DNA of 64,000 bases from Ditylenchus dipsaci (GCA_004194705.1 SADC01000383.1:1-64000), one strand, 5' to 3'; shown: positions 12,537-23,961, counted from the stretch's first letter. Numbers and translations are program-made. The notes: a model not told the origin generated them from the sequence alone.

Positions 12537-13458
12537 TTTGTTCGTAAAATCAATTAACTATCTGTAAGAGAGAAAAAATTAATCGAAAATACAGTTATTA
12601 CTTTTTTTTCGCCAAAAGTGTGACAATATGGAAATAATGAGCGCGCAAACATGAACAACAAACAAGAAAGATACTAGAGATAATACCAGAGTGTGTGATT
12701 CAAAGATAAGCGAATTTTGAAAGAATTTATCTAATCAAGACAGACACAGACAGAACGTAACGCGACCACATGTTTTACTGTGCTTTTTCTCTTCGGGACT
12801 ACTTCATATAATTCATCAGGAAAATGAATAGATTCAAATACTAATTTTTTGGTAGTTTGTCAGTATTGATGTGAACACGGTGTGTTGTCGCTCGAAACTT
12901 TCTTTGCCATAGTTTTCTGAATTTTTGAATTTTAGACTTCTTGGCTTTTTTCGGGAAGACTAATTGATTAATTTAGGAACCAACAGGCAATTTTTTGCTG
13001 ACACCTGTAAAGTAATGAATAGTAGTTTGTAAACTCAAAAATATCCATAAAATTTTTGTATATTTACAATCTTGCAGCCCTTTTCAGCACCTAAATAGTG
13101 CCTTTAAAAACTCAACTTTTAGTTCAATTAAGATTTTACTTCTCACAAGTTCTTTTATAACAAATGTGAAAAATAAGCTGGGCCTAAAGCTGGGCCTAAG
13201 GGCCCCTGTTTTCGCCCAAATTCTTTCCGCAAAAAAATAGCCAAAACCGTTATATTTTTAATTACCGTAAATACTCTATTTAACCGCCCGGGCCGTTTAT
13301 TTTTCAACCCTAAAAAACTCGGAAAAAATTTGTGTCGATTTTGAGATTTTTATTTTTATTTCAAAATTTTAAAAGTGGAACCAGGTAAGCTCGTGCTAAC
13401 TAAGAAAACGCTAAAAACAGATTTGCAAATTTCTTTTTCTAGGCTGATATATAGGTCG

Positions 13459-14078
13459 TTAAAGGGGCATACCAGCGCGTTACACGGTCAATTTCAAATT
13501 TTCAAAAGGCAACTTCGTTCACGAGAATAAGATACTTAAATTGCCTACCGTACTTGAAAATTATTGATATTAATCCAGCAGACGGTTTAGGTATAATTTG
13601 TGACTTATAATCACTTTCACTAGGCAGCCTCTTCCATAAAGTTGACGTGCTCCGACAGTTATGTTACAAAGGCCTAGCCATACTGTCATGAAATGGAGCA
13701 CGAAGACACATAGAAAGTTAGTAAGTAGGAGTAATAAAGTTAGGAGTAATAAACCTAAAAAAGTGAAGGAAAATTAGAGACTACCGCCCTGCTGCTGTCC
13801 ATGAATTCATAGCCTTCCAGGTGTTGTTGATCCCAGGGTAGCTTTGCTCCAAATTTAGCCAATGATACTGACCTGAAAACACGAAAAATTGAACGAAAAA
13901 TAGCCACCAAAACAAAAAATGACAAGAAAAAGTCTTTCGGTGGCAACATTTTCCGGTGATGATAATAAAATAATTTAAAGGAACATTTTCAAATCAAATG
14001 TTTTTTGTCTTGAAAGTGTGGTCCCCGCCTTTTGAAAATTTGAAATTGACCGTGTAACGCGCTGGTATGCCCCTTTAA
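13459..14078. mobile_element. TTAA-flanked MITE carrying an exon-like segment
   Basis: TTAA at both borders and arms AGGGGCATACCAGCGCGTTACACGG paired with their complement. The unique centre contains a minus-strand segment (about 13788-13872) bounded by a good acceptor (GTTTTCAG) and donor (GCG|GTAGTC). That segment is open and encodes LAKFGAKLPWDQQHLEGYEF. It also contains a hairpin at 13647-13701. Confidence 0.7.
13647..13701. other. Stable hairpin, possible structured RNA
   Basis: GTGCTCC pairs with GGAGCAC and inner GACAGT with ACTGTC, with TATG/CATA continuing the stem. There is one asymmetric seven-base bulge and a loop of about 14 bases. It lies inside the TTAA-flanked element and could be a fold of the transposon or a precursor-like hairpin. 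Confidence 0.35.
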
Positions 14079-14412
14079 GGGGGGCCGTTTATTAGAGGGG
14101 GGCCGTTTAATAGAGTATTTACGGTAATTAGTTTGCTACATATGGTTTTTATAAATACTGTCATTTACAACTTAATACTCAAATTGATGCCAGAGAAAAG
14201 GGCTACATTTTGAGCATGAGGTTGTAAGTAACAATATTTGCAAAATTTAACTAAAAACCCCAAAATTTCCGGAATCCTGCATTTTTTGAGAACTTTTGAA
14301 GTTTTCAGTAAATTTTGCAGACATGGTCATTTACAACCTTATACGCAAAATGTAGCCCTTCCCTCTGGCATCAATTTAAATATTAACTTGTAAATGATAA
14401 TGTCCACGAAAT

Positions 14413-14600
14413 CACTTACACGGCAAAGGCACGACTCGACCGTGGCTTATCAAAGAACGTTATATACCAAAAGATAGATCTATTAGAGCTGGATACGAAG
14501 CCGTTCTCCAAATCGGCTACGGGTTCGATTGCGTTAAGGTATTGACTTTTGAATATTAGAAATTTCTGGTCTAGGATATATTACAGATCAGTATTATTCC
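14413..14600. repeat. Left arm of a large inverted repeat (pairs with 18953-19131)
   Basis: About 185 bases, nearly identical and inverted relative to 18953-19131 (GATAGATCTATTAGAGCTGG and its complement), bounding the about 4.7 kb insertion. Beside each arm lies a tRNA-like sequence (14608-14672 plus; 18890-18948 minus), both with GGCGCAGTGGT- or GCGCAGTGGT-type A boxes and a TTCGATTC B box. Confidence 0.7.
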
Positions 14601-14607
14601 CAAGTAA

Positions 14608-14672
14608 ATGTGGCGCAGTGGTGTAGGCTGCGGGATAATTTTTCATGACGCAGGTTCGATTCTTAATAGGTG
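14608..14672 (+). repeat. tRNA-like sequence
   Basis: A-box-like TGGCGCAGTGGTGTAGG and B box GGTTCGATTCTT at about the right distance. Its mirror lies at 18890-18948 on the minus strand. No full cloverleaf. Confidence 0.45.
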
Positions 14673-15445
14673 TACTCTTTTTTCTACAACCTTTTATTTG
14701 ACAATGCCCCGATTTTATATTATTTAACACAGATTTCATAACGATTTTATCAAAGCTCTTCAGCTTCACTTTGTGCCTCCCATTTGTCTTAGCTAACACT
14801 GTACCTCCAACCATCTAGGAGTATCGCAAATAATTTCGAACTTTCTATCTTCCTATTTATTTTTTTCATCGCAAAATAAAGCGGGCTACGTTATAGTGCT
14901 ATTGATCTTTGCATATAGATTGGTCTTTGTTCAGAAAAATCGACAATTAACACAAAATACCGTGTTTTTTTAAATAGGTTTTTTAAGAAAAAAGCTATTT
15001 TTTGCTTATTTTGTCAACGAAAATCAATCTAAATGCAAAAATCAACAGCACTATAATGAAGCCCGCTTTATTCTGCGCTAAAAAATGAATTGTAATTTTA
15101 AGTTTTTGACAAATTCTTATTAAAAAATTCAATAAAGAAAGAGGATACTAAAAAGTCATTGTGAACTTGGTGCACACGTTTTTTTGTCTCTAAAGAAACT
15201 TTTTGTCACCCGGCTTTTTTCAAAATGTCTTTTTTCTATCTTGCTCTCCATTCGTAGCGCTTTCTGAATCCGTTACAAAAAACGTGGAGGGCATCATTTA
15301 AGGCACCGAATAATAAGGTTGATCTAGAAATCGCTGTTTTGTAAAATTTTACTCTTGTTCTCAACCTACTTTTTTCTACAAAACATTTAGTCACGGAAAA
15401 GCTGTTGTCACTATAAGAAAGCCCGCTGAATTTTGCGTGAAATGA

Positions 15446-17052
15446 TATAAATGTTTTGATTCAAATCAAAAATTTGCTTATTCAAATATCCTGAAAGGAA
15501 TACATGTCAAAAAAATCGTTAAAATTCTGGTGTGTGTACGATTTTGACTCATTCACTAACTTTTTGTGACCCATGTTTTTCGAAACCTTTTTTCTATTTT
15601 GCTCTTCATTCGTCGAGCTTTCTGAATCTGTAATAAAAAACGTGTAGGGCGGGCTGTAAGATAGTGAAAAATAGGTTTTTAGCTAAGAATTTCTGTTTCC
15701 GAAAATAGGACTTTTGAGTTAAATGTCAACTTTTCTCAAAAAAGAGCCACCATATGCAAAAGTTTTCATTACCATAAGAAAGCCTGCTCAATTCTGCGTA
15801 GAATTGCATAAAATGTGTAAGGGTCCTGCAATAGAAATTAAAAGCTGCATGAAAAAGAAAAAAAATAACCATATTTCAGACTTCCGATACGGGTTGAACT
15901 TTGAATTGGCCATATATCGAGATCCAAAAAGAAAGTTTGCGTTCTGTAAAAAGTAAACTTACTCAGAATTGTCTCCTCTTTTGAATAAGACATAAACTAA
16001 AAATTTTCAAAAAATTGAGGGAACGAGAAGTGGCTCATTTTTACAGAAAATGCCTTTTAAAAGGGGGGGGGGGAAACTTTATATACGCATCGCCATAGGT
16101 CACAGGTTCCAGTGCTTTTCGGTAGTATCCTGGAACTGACATTTTTTCGCAATTTTAATTTACACACTCATTCGCAACCTTACGCTCAAAATGTAGCCCT
16201 GCTTCTTGCCGTCATTTTCAGCATACGGTTGTATAAAATCATGTAAATAGTATAAATGTTTTGATTCAAATCAAAAATTTTGCTTATTCAAATATCCTGA
16301 AAGGAATACATGTCAAAAAAATCGTTAAAATTCTGGTGTGTGTACGATTTTGACTCATTCACTAACTTTTTGTGACCCATGTTTTTCGAAACCTTTTTTT
16401 CTATTTTGCTCTTCATTCGTCGAGCTTTCTGAATCTGTAATAAAAAACGTGTAGGGCGGGCTGTAAGATAGTGAAAAATAGGTTTTTAGCTAAGAATTTC
16501 TGTTTCCGAAAATAGGACTTTTGAGTTAAATGTCAACTTTTCTCAAAAAAAGAGCCACCATATGCAAAAGTTTTCATTACCATAAGAAAGCCTGCTCAAT
16601 TCTGCGTAGAATTGCATAAAATGTGTAAGGGTCCTGCAATAGAAATTAAAAGCTGCATGAAAAAGAAAAAAATAACCATATTTCAGACTTCCGATACGGG
16701 TTGAACTTTGAATTGGCCATATATCGAGATCCAAAAAGAAAGTTTGCGTTCTGTAAAAAGTAAACTTACTCAGAATTGTCTCCTCTTTTGAATAAGACAT
16801 AAACTAAAAATTTTCAAAAAATTTGAGGGAACGAGAAGTGGCTCATTTTTACAGAAAATGCCTTTTAAAAGGGGGGGGAAACTTTATATACGCATCGCCA
16901 TAGGTCACAGGTTCCAGTGCTTTTCGGTAGTATCCTGGAACTGACATTTTTTCGCAATTTTAATTTACACACTCATTCGCAACCTTACGCTCAAAATGTA
17001 GCCCTGCTTCTTGCCGTCATTTTCAGCATACGGTTGTATAAAATCATGTAAA
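15446..17052. repeat. Tandem duplication, two units of about 800-805 bp
   Basis: Unit 1 is 15446-16250 and unit 2 is 16251-17052. They appear almost identical, differing mainly in homopolymer lengths (a G run of ten versus eight, AAAAAATTGAGG versus AAAAAATTTGAGG). Diverged older relatives lie upstream (14880-15430). An imprecise assembly join of two haplotypes is an alternative to a real duplication. Confidence 0.85.
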
Positions 17053-17361
17053 TTGAAATCGCAATAAATCTCAGTTCCTATGTGTCATCATTTTGGCTAG
17101 TTTCCTTTAATTTTGGTAGTCATTGCCAAAATCGCAAAATTGAGGCAGTTGATGACAACAAATCAGTGCTGGAAATGGTTGCAATCGATTGCTCGATGAT
17201 TTTCGGACCTAAAAGTCAAAAAACTTACTGAAAAAGTAAATTAAAACACCCCCAGAGGGACTAAAACTTTCGACAAAAGATGATACGTATATAAGTTTAC
17301 CCCCCCCCCCCCTCCTTTAAAGACTTGCAGTACGTTTTGAGCGTTGAAAAGCCATCCGAAT

Positions 17362-18103
17362 TAGTGTTGTGCATTTTCAATTTCTCTCGTCCTAGTCCTC
17401 GTGCTTCGTACCACAAATTTTTGAGCCTCGTACTTCGTACCGACTTTTTCAAATCGCTCGTACTCGTCTTCGTCCTCGTCTTTTTTTCGTCCTTTGTGTT
17501 TTTACTCGTACTTTGCTCATACTTTGTACTAAAAATAAAAATAAAATCATTTTTTATTGAAAAAAAAATAGACTTTTGCTTAAATGGTTATATATTTTGT
17601 TGTTAAATGACAACGGAACGCGAATTCCTCAATGTAATTTCAAGATTTGACTTTTTCATTAATAAAATGAAAAAATAGGTACATTGCGAATTTCTTCGGC
17701 CATTGTGAAGTGAGATCTCCGAAAAGGCTAGGTTTCAAATTTCTGGCTTTACTTTGCAACTATATTGCCACTGATAAAACAGGGGATCCTCTTTTTAAGG
17801 ATGACGATGAAAAAAATCAACGCATTGTTGATGATCACCTCAAAAAACTAGTCAAAAATCAATCAGAGAAAAAAGAAAAACAAACGCTTGATTGAGAAAA
17901 TCAAATTTGTTGATTAAAAAATTTGTTTAAATAGTAGGAACATTCGTAAAAACAAAGAATTTTGTTTAAAAAAAGTTTAAATAATGAAAATTTTAGCTAG
18001 AACGAGTCGTCTTTACCCTTCGTCTTCCGTCCTCGCCCTTCGTCCACGTCTTCGTCCTCATACGAAGACGAGGACGAAAGACGAGGACGAGTGCACAACA
18101 CTG
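17362..18103. mobile_element. hAT-like element with CGTCCTCGTCTTCG minisatellite ends
   Basis: 8-bp TSD ATCCGAAT (17354-17361 and 18104-18111), ends TAGTGTTGTGCA and TGCACAACACTG. Subterminal arrays of TCGTCCTCGTC/TCGTACTTCGTACC units lie at 17386-17530 and 18005-18090. The centre holds a 61-codon hydrophilic frame (17710-17895) that I do not recognise. Non-autonomous. Confidence 0.85.
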
Positions 18104-18197
18104 ATCCGAATAAATGTGAAAATGGCACTAAAATTTTTTTTGTCAAAAAGTTTGAAATCCGGGCATTGTCAAATAAGGAGTGACAAAAAGAGTGCAC

Positions 18198-18445
18198 GAC
18201 CCTAGTAGCGAATACCCCCCCCCCAACGATTTTCACCTATTTTACTTAAGTAAAAAGTACCCAAATTTATGTCCCAGACCCAGGAAAATATGCGTGAACT
18301 CTTTATTAGTCCCAACTTCAGTACGCTGGCCTACCTCCAAGCCTAAGGGCTAAGCCTAAATTTGTTGTTTGCAAGGGTAGCTACAGCATTTTTTAAAGGT
18401 CGGATTCTCGGGGGGGGGGGGGGATGTGTATTCGCTACTAGCGCC
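18198..18445. mobile_element. Member of the GACCCTAG/GGCGCTAG family, 248 bp
   Basis: Ends GACCCTAGTAGCGAATAC and (right, reversed) GGCGCTAGTAGCGAATAC, flanked by the perfect 8-bp TSD GAGTGCAC (18190-18197 and 18446-18453). The poly-C and poly-G runs lie just inside the ends. No ORF. Confidence 0.75.
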
Positions 18446-18452
18446 GAGTGCA

Positions 18453-18883
18453 CCTATTGGCACTTTTTATACTCCGTGAAACCGTTTCCTTGAAACCTTT
18501 TGTTTTTACCCAATTATTATTCTGAAAGTCGTCCAATTTGAATTCTTTCAACGGATTCATAAGTAAATCGATCCTGCTCTACAACTTTCTTCGTGATGTC
18601 AACATCGAATTTCGTCACCAAAATCGAGATACGGCATGGTTTCAAGGTAGTTTCAAGGGTTTCATGGGAAACCCTTGAAACCACCTTGAAACCACCTTGA
18701 AACCATGCCGTATCTCGATTTTGGTGACGAAATTCGATGTTGACATCACGAAGAAAGTTGTAGAGCAGGGTCGATTTACTTATGAATCCGTTGAAAGAAT
18801 TCAAATTGGACGACTTTCAGAATAATAATTGGGTAAAAACAAAAAAGTTTCAAGGAAACGGTTTCACGGAGTATAAAAGTGCC
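18453..18883. mobile_element. Palindromic element of about 430 bp
   Basis: Near-perfect inverted repeat (ACTCCGTGAAACCGTTTCC at the left, its complement at the right) with arms of about 200 bases and centre GTTTCATGGGAAACC. The open frames on both strands are mirror images of the same arms. Confidence 0.7.
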
Positions 18884-19295
18884 ATTAGGAATCGAATCTA
18901 TGATATGAGAAATGATCATGTAGGCTATACCACTGCGCTACTTACTTGTGAAACAATGATACTGATCTGTAATATATCCTAAATCATAAATTTCTAATTT
19001 TCAAAAGTCAATATCTTGACGCAATCGAACCCGTAGCCGATTTGGAGGACGGCTTCGTATCCAGCTCTAATAGATCTATCTTTTGGTATATAACGTTCTT
19101 TGATAAGCCACGGTCGAGTCGTGCTTTTGCCGTGTTAGAAAAATCATATGTAGCAGACTAATTAATTAAAAATGTAACTGTTTTGGCTGTAACGATTTTT
19201 GGCAGAAACAATTTGGGCAAAAACAGGAGAGAGCCAATTATCCACACCTTTTACATTTGTCTTTCATACAAAAACTCTATTAGAAAATGGCTATA

Positions 19296-20215
19296 AGTGA
19301 AAACACCCGTCAAAATATGTAAATCTCCCGTCAAATTTATTTTTTACCCCGTCAAATTCAAATTTCAAACAAATTATGTGAATCTCCCGTCAAAATAGGC
19401 GTAGAGGCGTTAGGGCCTTTTTTTCCACTTTTTGGCGTTCTGCCCTATGTTATATTTTAGCCACTTAGGCCTTATTTTTTTAACTTAGGCTTAGGCTTAG
19501 GCTCAGGGTAGGCCAGCGCACGTTAGCCGGGACTAAAAAATGTCTTAAGAACCACAAAATGGCTTTAAAATAAAGCCTATGTGGCTAAAGTATAACATAG
19601 GGCAGAACGCCAAAAAGTGGAAAAAAAGGGCCTAAAGGCTACGACCCGTCAAAAGGCGTAGATATGTAAATATGTAAATCTGCCGTCAAATTTAAATTTT
19701 TAGTAAAATACTGCATTAAATTTCGTGGGAATTCAAATTTTCTAGTCAGAAAATAACTTGGATTGCTCAGAATCCCACCCCGGAATGGCCAGACGCCCCT
19801 GAAAGTTGGTTTTTTGGGGTTTACTAAAGGGGGAGTAAACTTTTTGCGAAAATTCGATTGAGCGGATCAGATTTCCAGTCAGATGCGCTAAATCGCTCAG
19901 AATTTCACCCTGAACCACTCAAAACCACCAAAAACCTGGAATTCTGAGCGATTTAGCGCATCTGACTGGAAATCTGATCCGCTCAATCGAATTTTCGCAA
20001 AAAGTTTACTCCCCTTTAGCAAACCCCAAAAAACCAACTTTCAGGGGCTTCTGGCCATTCCGGGGTGGGATTCTGAGCAATCCAAGTTATTTTCTGACTA
20101 GAAAATTTGAATTCCCACGAAATTTAATGCAGTATTTTACTAAAAATTTAAATTTGACGGAAGATTTACATAATTTGACGGGAGATTTACATATTTTGAC
20201 GGGTGTTTTCAATTT
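19296..20215. mobile_element. Nested palindromes ending about 215 bp upstream of the RPL19 start
   Basis: Outer arms repeat CCCGTCAAATTT-type units (GACGGGAGATTTACAT at right). Inside are two further palindromes: 19405-19645 (GGCGTTCTGCCCTATGTTATA arms) and about 19675-20155, with arms of over 200 bases around GGGGTTTACTAAAGGGGG. The cluster ends at about 20215, in what should be the promoter-proximal region. Confidence 0.7.
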
Positions 20216-20428
20216 GAGCCTTAGAAAATGATAAAAATTGTTTGAATTCCCGCGAGATGGGTGCTGTACAAAAGGTTTCATTTGGTTTGTTATTATTTAA
20301 TTTTTTCTAACGCAAAGGCGATAAAGATTGTGATATTATTTTTAACTGGTGCTGTTCAAAAATAAACCTGGTTTTTTTTAGTTGTCGATTCAAATAATTC
20401 GTTGACCGCGCTATTTGTTCAAAGTGAA

Positions 20429-21619
20429 ATGAGGTAAAGTTTGGAATTGTTATGTGAAAGAGGCTCAACTAAATATTACTTATTCAGCAATCTCCGTCTG
20501 CAGAAGCGCCTGGCTTCGGCTGTTCTCAAGTGCGGCAAAGGCAAGATTTGGCTTGATCCTAACGAAGTCAATGAGATCTCCAATGCAAACTCGCGCCAGA
20601 ATATCCGACGTCTGGTGAAGGATGGTCTCATCATTCGTAAGCCTGGCAAGGTTCACTCTCGATTCCGTGCTCGCAAGACGCTCGAGGCTCGTCGTAAGGT
20701 GAGATATTTTTGATTATAAGGCTAAATTTGTAATGACATGTTCGCTGTTGGCTTGTTCCTCTATGGGGTTTAGGCTACAGCGTGGTGAAGCATCGGAGAT
20801 TGCACATTGTAATGATCTGGTTCACCATGTCAGAAATAATAAAATGTGTGGTGCGCTTTGCACCCGTTTTGGTTCATATATTCCTTCTTCCGTTCTAGTT
20901 TCAATGAAACAGTGATTTTCGGGAAAAACCATATGGTCTACAACTAAAAATTATATGAAATGAATAATCTTTATCCTTTTTTTTGGTTACTAATTTTCTA
21001 TTTCACTTTAGGGACGCCACATGGGTTTCGGTGAGTTATTTTTGAAACGTGCCAAGGTCATCTGTGTGGCTGAAATAAGGATTTGTGATTGATTTCAGGT
21101 AAGCGTCGTGGTACAAGAAATGCTAGAATGCCAGAGAAGGTAACTTTTGAGTGGTATATTGGCCGCAACTAAATTTACCTTTTATAGATTCTTTGGCTTC
21201 GCCGTATGCGTGTGCTTCGCCATTTGTTGAAGCGCTACCGTGATGCCAAGAAGATTGATAAGCATCTCTACCATGACCTGTACCTCAAGGCCAAAGGGTA
21301 GGATCACTGTGTCAGAGCTATACTTTCGAACTGACGTCTAATTTTCAGTAATGCTTTAAGAACAAGAGGAATCTGATGGAGTACATCTTCAAGAAGAAGT
21401 CCGAAAACACTCGCTCTAAGCAACTTGCGTAAGTCCTTGGCGTTATTTATCTGAGACGTTTAGTTCCACACATTTTATTTCAGGGAACAGGCCGAGGCTC
21501 GTCGTAACAAGAACAAGGAAACTCGCAAGCGCCGTGAAGAGCGCCTTGTCACCAAGCGTAAAGAGTTGCTACACAAGATTTCCGAAAGCGAGAAAGGTCC
21601 AAAGAAAGACGACAAATGA
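20429..21619 (+). CDS. RPL19: 60S ribosomal protein L19 (eL19), seven exons
   Basis: Structural protein of the large cytosolic ribosomal subunit. Exons: 20429-20433 (only ATGAG), 20488-20698, 21012-21030, 21099-21139, 21188-21297, 21349-21428 and 21484-21619, giving about 200 residues. The start is fixed by splicing ATGAG to the next exon, giving [20 protein letters not shown] as in other eL19 proteins. Further signatures: [32 protein letters not shown] and the basic C-terminal helix [20 protein letters not shown]. Exon 6 lacks one base in the conserved GNxFKNKR stretch (between 21357 and 21358, CTTT|AAG), which would create a frameshift. The rest of the frame is perfect on both sides, so an assembly error is likelier than a pseudogene. 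Six introns argue against a processed copy. A tiny first exon is common in ribosomal protein genes. Confidence 0.96.
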
Positions 21620-21678
21620 GCTTGAAGTGCTCTCAACCCATGGATCATTGTTTTGTTATTGTCTCGCGTTGTTGTTTG

Positions 21679-21684
21679 AATAAA
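21679..21684 (+). promoter_or_regulatory. RPL19 polyadenylation signal AATAAA
   Basis: Canonical hexamer 60 bases after the RPL19 stop codon and followed by a T-rich stretch. Its position fits the 3' end of a short ribosomal protein mRNA. Confidence 0.75.
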
Positions 21685-22177
21685 AGAGGACCTGTTTTAC
21701 TGTTAAAAAATTTAGTTTTTTATTGATTTTCGGAAAAGTGGCGTGACGGTTAATAATTTTTGGGAAGAAATATTAGGGATGAGTTTATTTTATATTGTGA
21801 TTTTTCATATGAAATTTCAATTGTTAGCGGGTGCTAATCTATTTGCCATAGGCTAAGGTTCGTAATCATATGGGCAAATCTCATTTGGCACCAATTTCAA
21901 ATATGCTAAATATTCAAACGCAGAAGTGGGCCTTTTTAGATTGATTTCCAGGTACTCTCCAAAATTGGAAACTATTTAATTCAAAGTGTTTAAAAACACG
22001 GTATCCTGCCCAAATATACACCGAAGTACCACCGCCCAGGTACCGCCACCTAAGTTATACCACTTCAGGGTGGTTTGGGTTACCCTTATATAGATAAAGT
22101 ACTTTCCTAGCACGATACAGGTTTTTTTCAGCAAACTCGCTATTTTGGTATTATCAAACCTTGTGTAGGGCGGTCGG

Positions 22178-22310
22178 TGACAATTCACCCCCTCGCCGAT
22201 TCACCCCTGTGACGATTCACTCACTCGTAGTAAAATGGGACGATTCACCCCCTCCCTATAAAAAGGACAATTCACCCCCTCTCGCTAAAATGGACGATTC
22301 ATTCGCTCTT
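22178..22310. repeat. Minisatellite, unit GACGATTCACCCCCT
   Basis: Five diverged copies of (A/C)GATTCACCCCCT separated by short A-rich spacers. Nothing coding. Confidence 0.6.
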
Positions 22311-22494
22311 TTCGAAGTGTTGAATTTCAATGGCACGTAATTAAAGGATTTGAATTACATGCGCACCCATAGTTCGCGTATACAAATGTTTCGAATTTTT
22401 TGAATCATCAGAGCGCAGGGTTTATAGTACCAGATATCACATTTGATTTTTAGGATCTTCTTCAGCTAAATTATCTTCTGCCGGCTTGAGTTCA

Positions 22495-23350
22495 GAATCC
22501 ACCCCCCCCCCCCACGGGACTGATCAGGTGGAGGAGATAACTTCATATTCGTGTTTCTCGACCCCGATTTCATGAGAAAGGCGCGCGTTTTTTTGGTTCT
22601 GAGAAAAAAATTTTTTTTCGAACCACAGGGGGGGGGGGTATCATGGTTTTTTAGTCAAAATTTGAAAAATTTAAATTGGCGCCTTTTGAATTTGAAAGGG
22701 ATTAAGGGCTGTATAGGGAGGGGAAGGGAATAAAAGGGGGCACTAATCACACAAGAGTCACTAACAAGAAGATGTTGAACATAGTTTTGAATACTGGGGC
22801 TACCGCATAAATAAACTCTGGTATGCATGTTTTTTCATGCATCCAGGGTCACTTTCGAGTGATTTGTGTCTAAGGTATGTGGGTGTGCGCATCTCAACCC
22901 CAAGCAACAAGCCCCCTGCGCCCCCTTCGGGGCGCAGGAGGCTTGAGAGTTAGAGATGCGCGCACACACTTACCTTAGACATGATTCGAGAAGTAATCTT
23001 GACCATAAAATGCATATAGAGTCTTTTTTGCCACGGCCCAGTTGAAAAACATGGTGAGGCAGTCGAAGAATATAGATATTCAAATTTATAATGTTCTGCC
23101 ATAAAAGTGGCCCCTTTTATTTCCTTCCCCTCCCAATACAGCCCTTATTCCCCTTTAAATTCAAAAGGCGCCAATTTAAATTTTTCAAATTTTGACTAAA
23201 AAACCATGATACCCCCCCCCCCTGTGGTTCGAAAAATTTTTTTTTTCTCAGAACCAAAAAAACGCGCGCTTTCTCATGAAATCGGGGTCGAGAAACACGA
23301 ATATGAAGTTATCTCCTCCACTTGATCAGTCCCCGTGAGGGGGGGGGGAT
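22495..23350. mobile_element. Large palindromic element with core repeat, copy B
   Basis: Arms of about 250 bases (poly-C run, ACTGATCAGGTGGAGGAGATAA, CGCGCGTTTTTTTGG, GGCGCCTTTTGAATTTGAAAG) mirror each other. The centre (22760-23055) is copy B of the splice-donor core, with GCCCCCTGCGCCCCCTTCGG at its tip. Part of the same arm (GGGCTGTATAGGGAGGGGAAGG) recurs at 51080-51115. Confidence 0.75.
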
Positions 23351-23498
23351 TCGTCACTGCAACCCTTCTGCCACCATGGGCTCAACAATATTTCTTTCTT
23401 CCATCAATTGGATGTTAGCTGAATTTATAAGAATTGCATCTCACGACCGACACGCAGTCACAAATAATGACAGCAAACACGACAACAGAGAAGAATAA

Positions 23499-23665
23499 CT
23501 ATAATGGATTTTCGGTAGCACCAGTTTCTTCCGATCGACGAATCACATTGCTGACTGTATGCCTTGCCACTTCGAATTGCTGCCCAATTCGCGCGAATCC
23601 AAGACCTTGATGACGAAGAAGAACGAAACCGGCGCGTAGTTCCCCTCCTTTGACTGCAGCAATAT
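23499..23665 (-). pseudogene. Tc1/mariner-like transposase N-terminal fragment
   Basis: The minus-strand translation GGELRAGFVLLRHQGLGFAR then IGQQFEVARHTVSNVIRRSEETGATENPL resembles the N-terminal helix-turn-helix of Tc1-type transposases (GxxxxAIxLxxxGxSxxxIAxxxGxSxxTVxxxxxRxxETG). The frame ends at once; no DDE catalytic domain follows. It is the only recognisable transposase remnant in the window. Confidence 0.6.
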
Positions 23666-23961
23666 CTGCAAAATTGATAAAATTAATTTGATGAACCGAC
23701 ATCGAGCGTGCACGTAAAATATTAAAAAGGGAACGCCAGAAATTAAAAAAATGTCTACACCAATCCTCGCCCTCCAGAGTAAATAAGAGCATTTCAGGGG
23801 ACCTGTCTATCAGAGAGAATACGGTATTCTTGCTATTTTATGAGATAAACGTACACGAAAACACACATGACTGCACAAAAAACAATAATGAAATTAAAAT
23901 TTCAAAAGCTTGGCGTTTTCTTAAGACGTTTGGTGATTTTCGGGACATTTGTCCCGCCAAC

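Larger units (their letters stand above)
13265..14124. mobile_element. MITE with CCGTAAATACTCTATT ends
   Basis: Inverted ends CCGTAAATACTCTATTTAA and its complement, flanked by TA. It has itself been invaded by the TTAA element at 13459-14078. Ends of the same type occur near 40680, 41526 and 61745. Confidence 0.7.
13208..19235. mobile_element. Nested transposon cluster (outermost element interrupted)
   Basis: The pieces 13208-13262, 14128-14400 and 19137-19235 together match the uninterrupted palindromic element at 52319-52789 (CCTGTTTTCGCC ends, TTAGTTTGCTACAT, and the arm ATTTACAACTTAATACTC). Everything between the pieces is later insertion: 13265-14124 and about 14410-19134. Confidence 0.7.

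Noticed and set aside
22910..22945. Rho-independent terminator at the GC-rich hairpin
   Set aside because: The genome is eukaryotic (spliced genes, AATAAA signals); the hairpin is the tip of a transposon palindrome.
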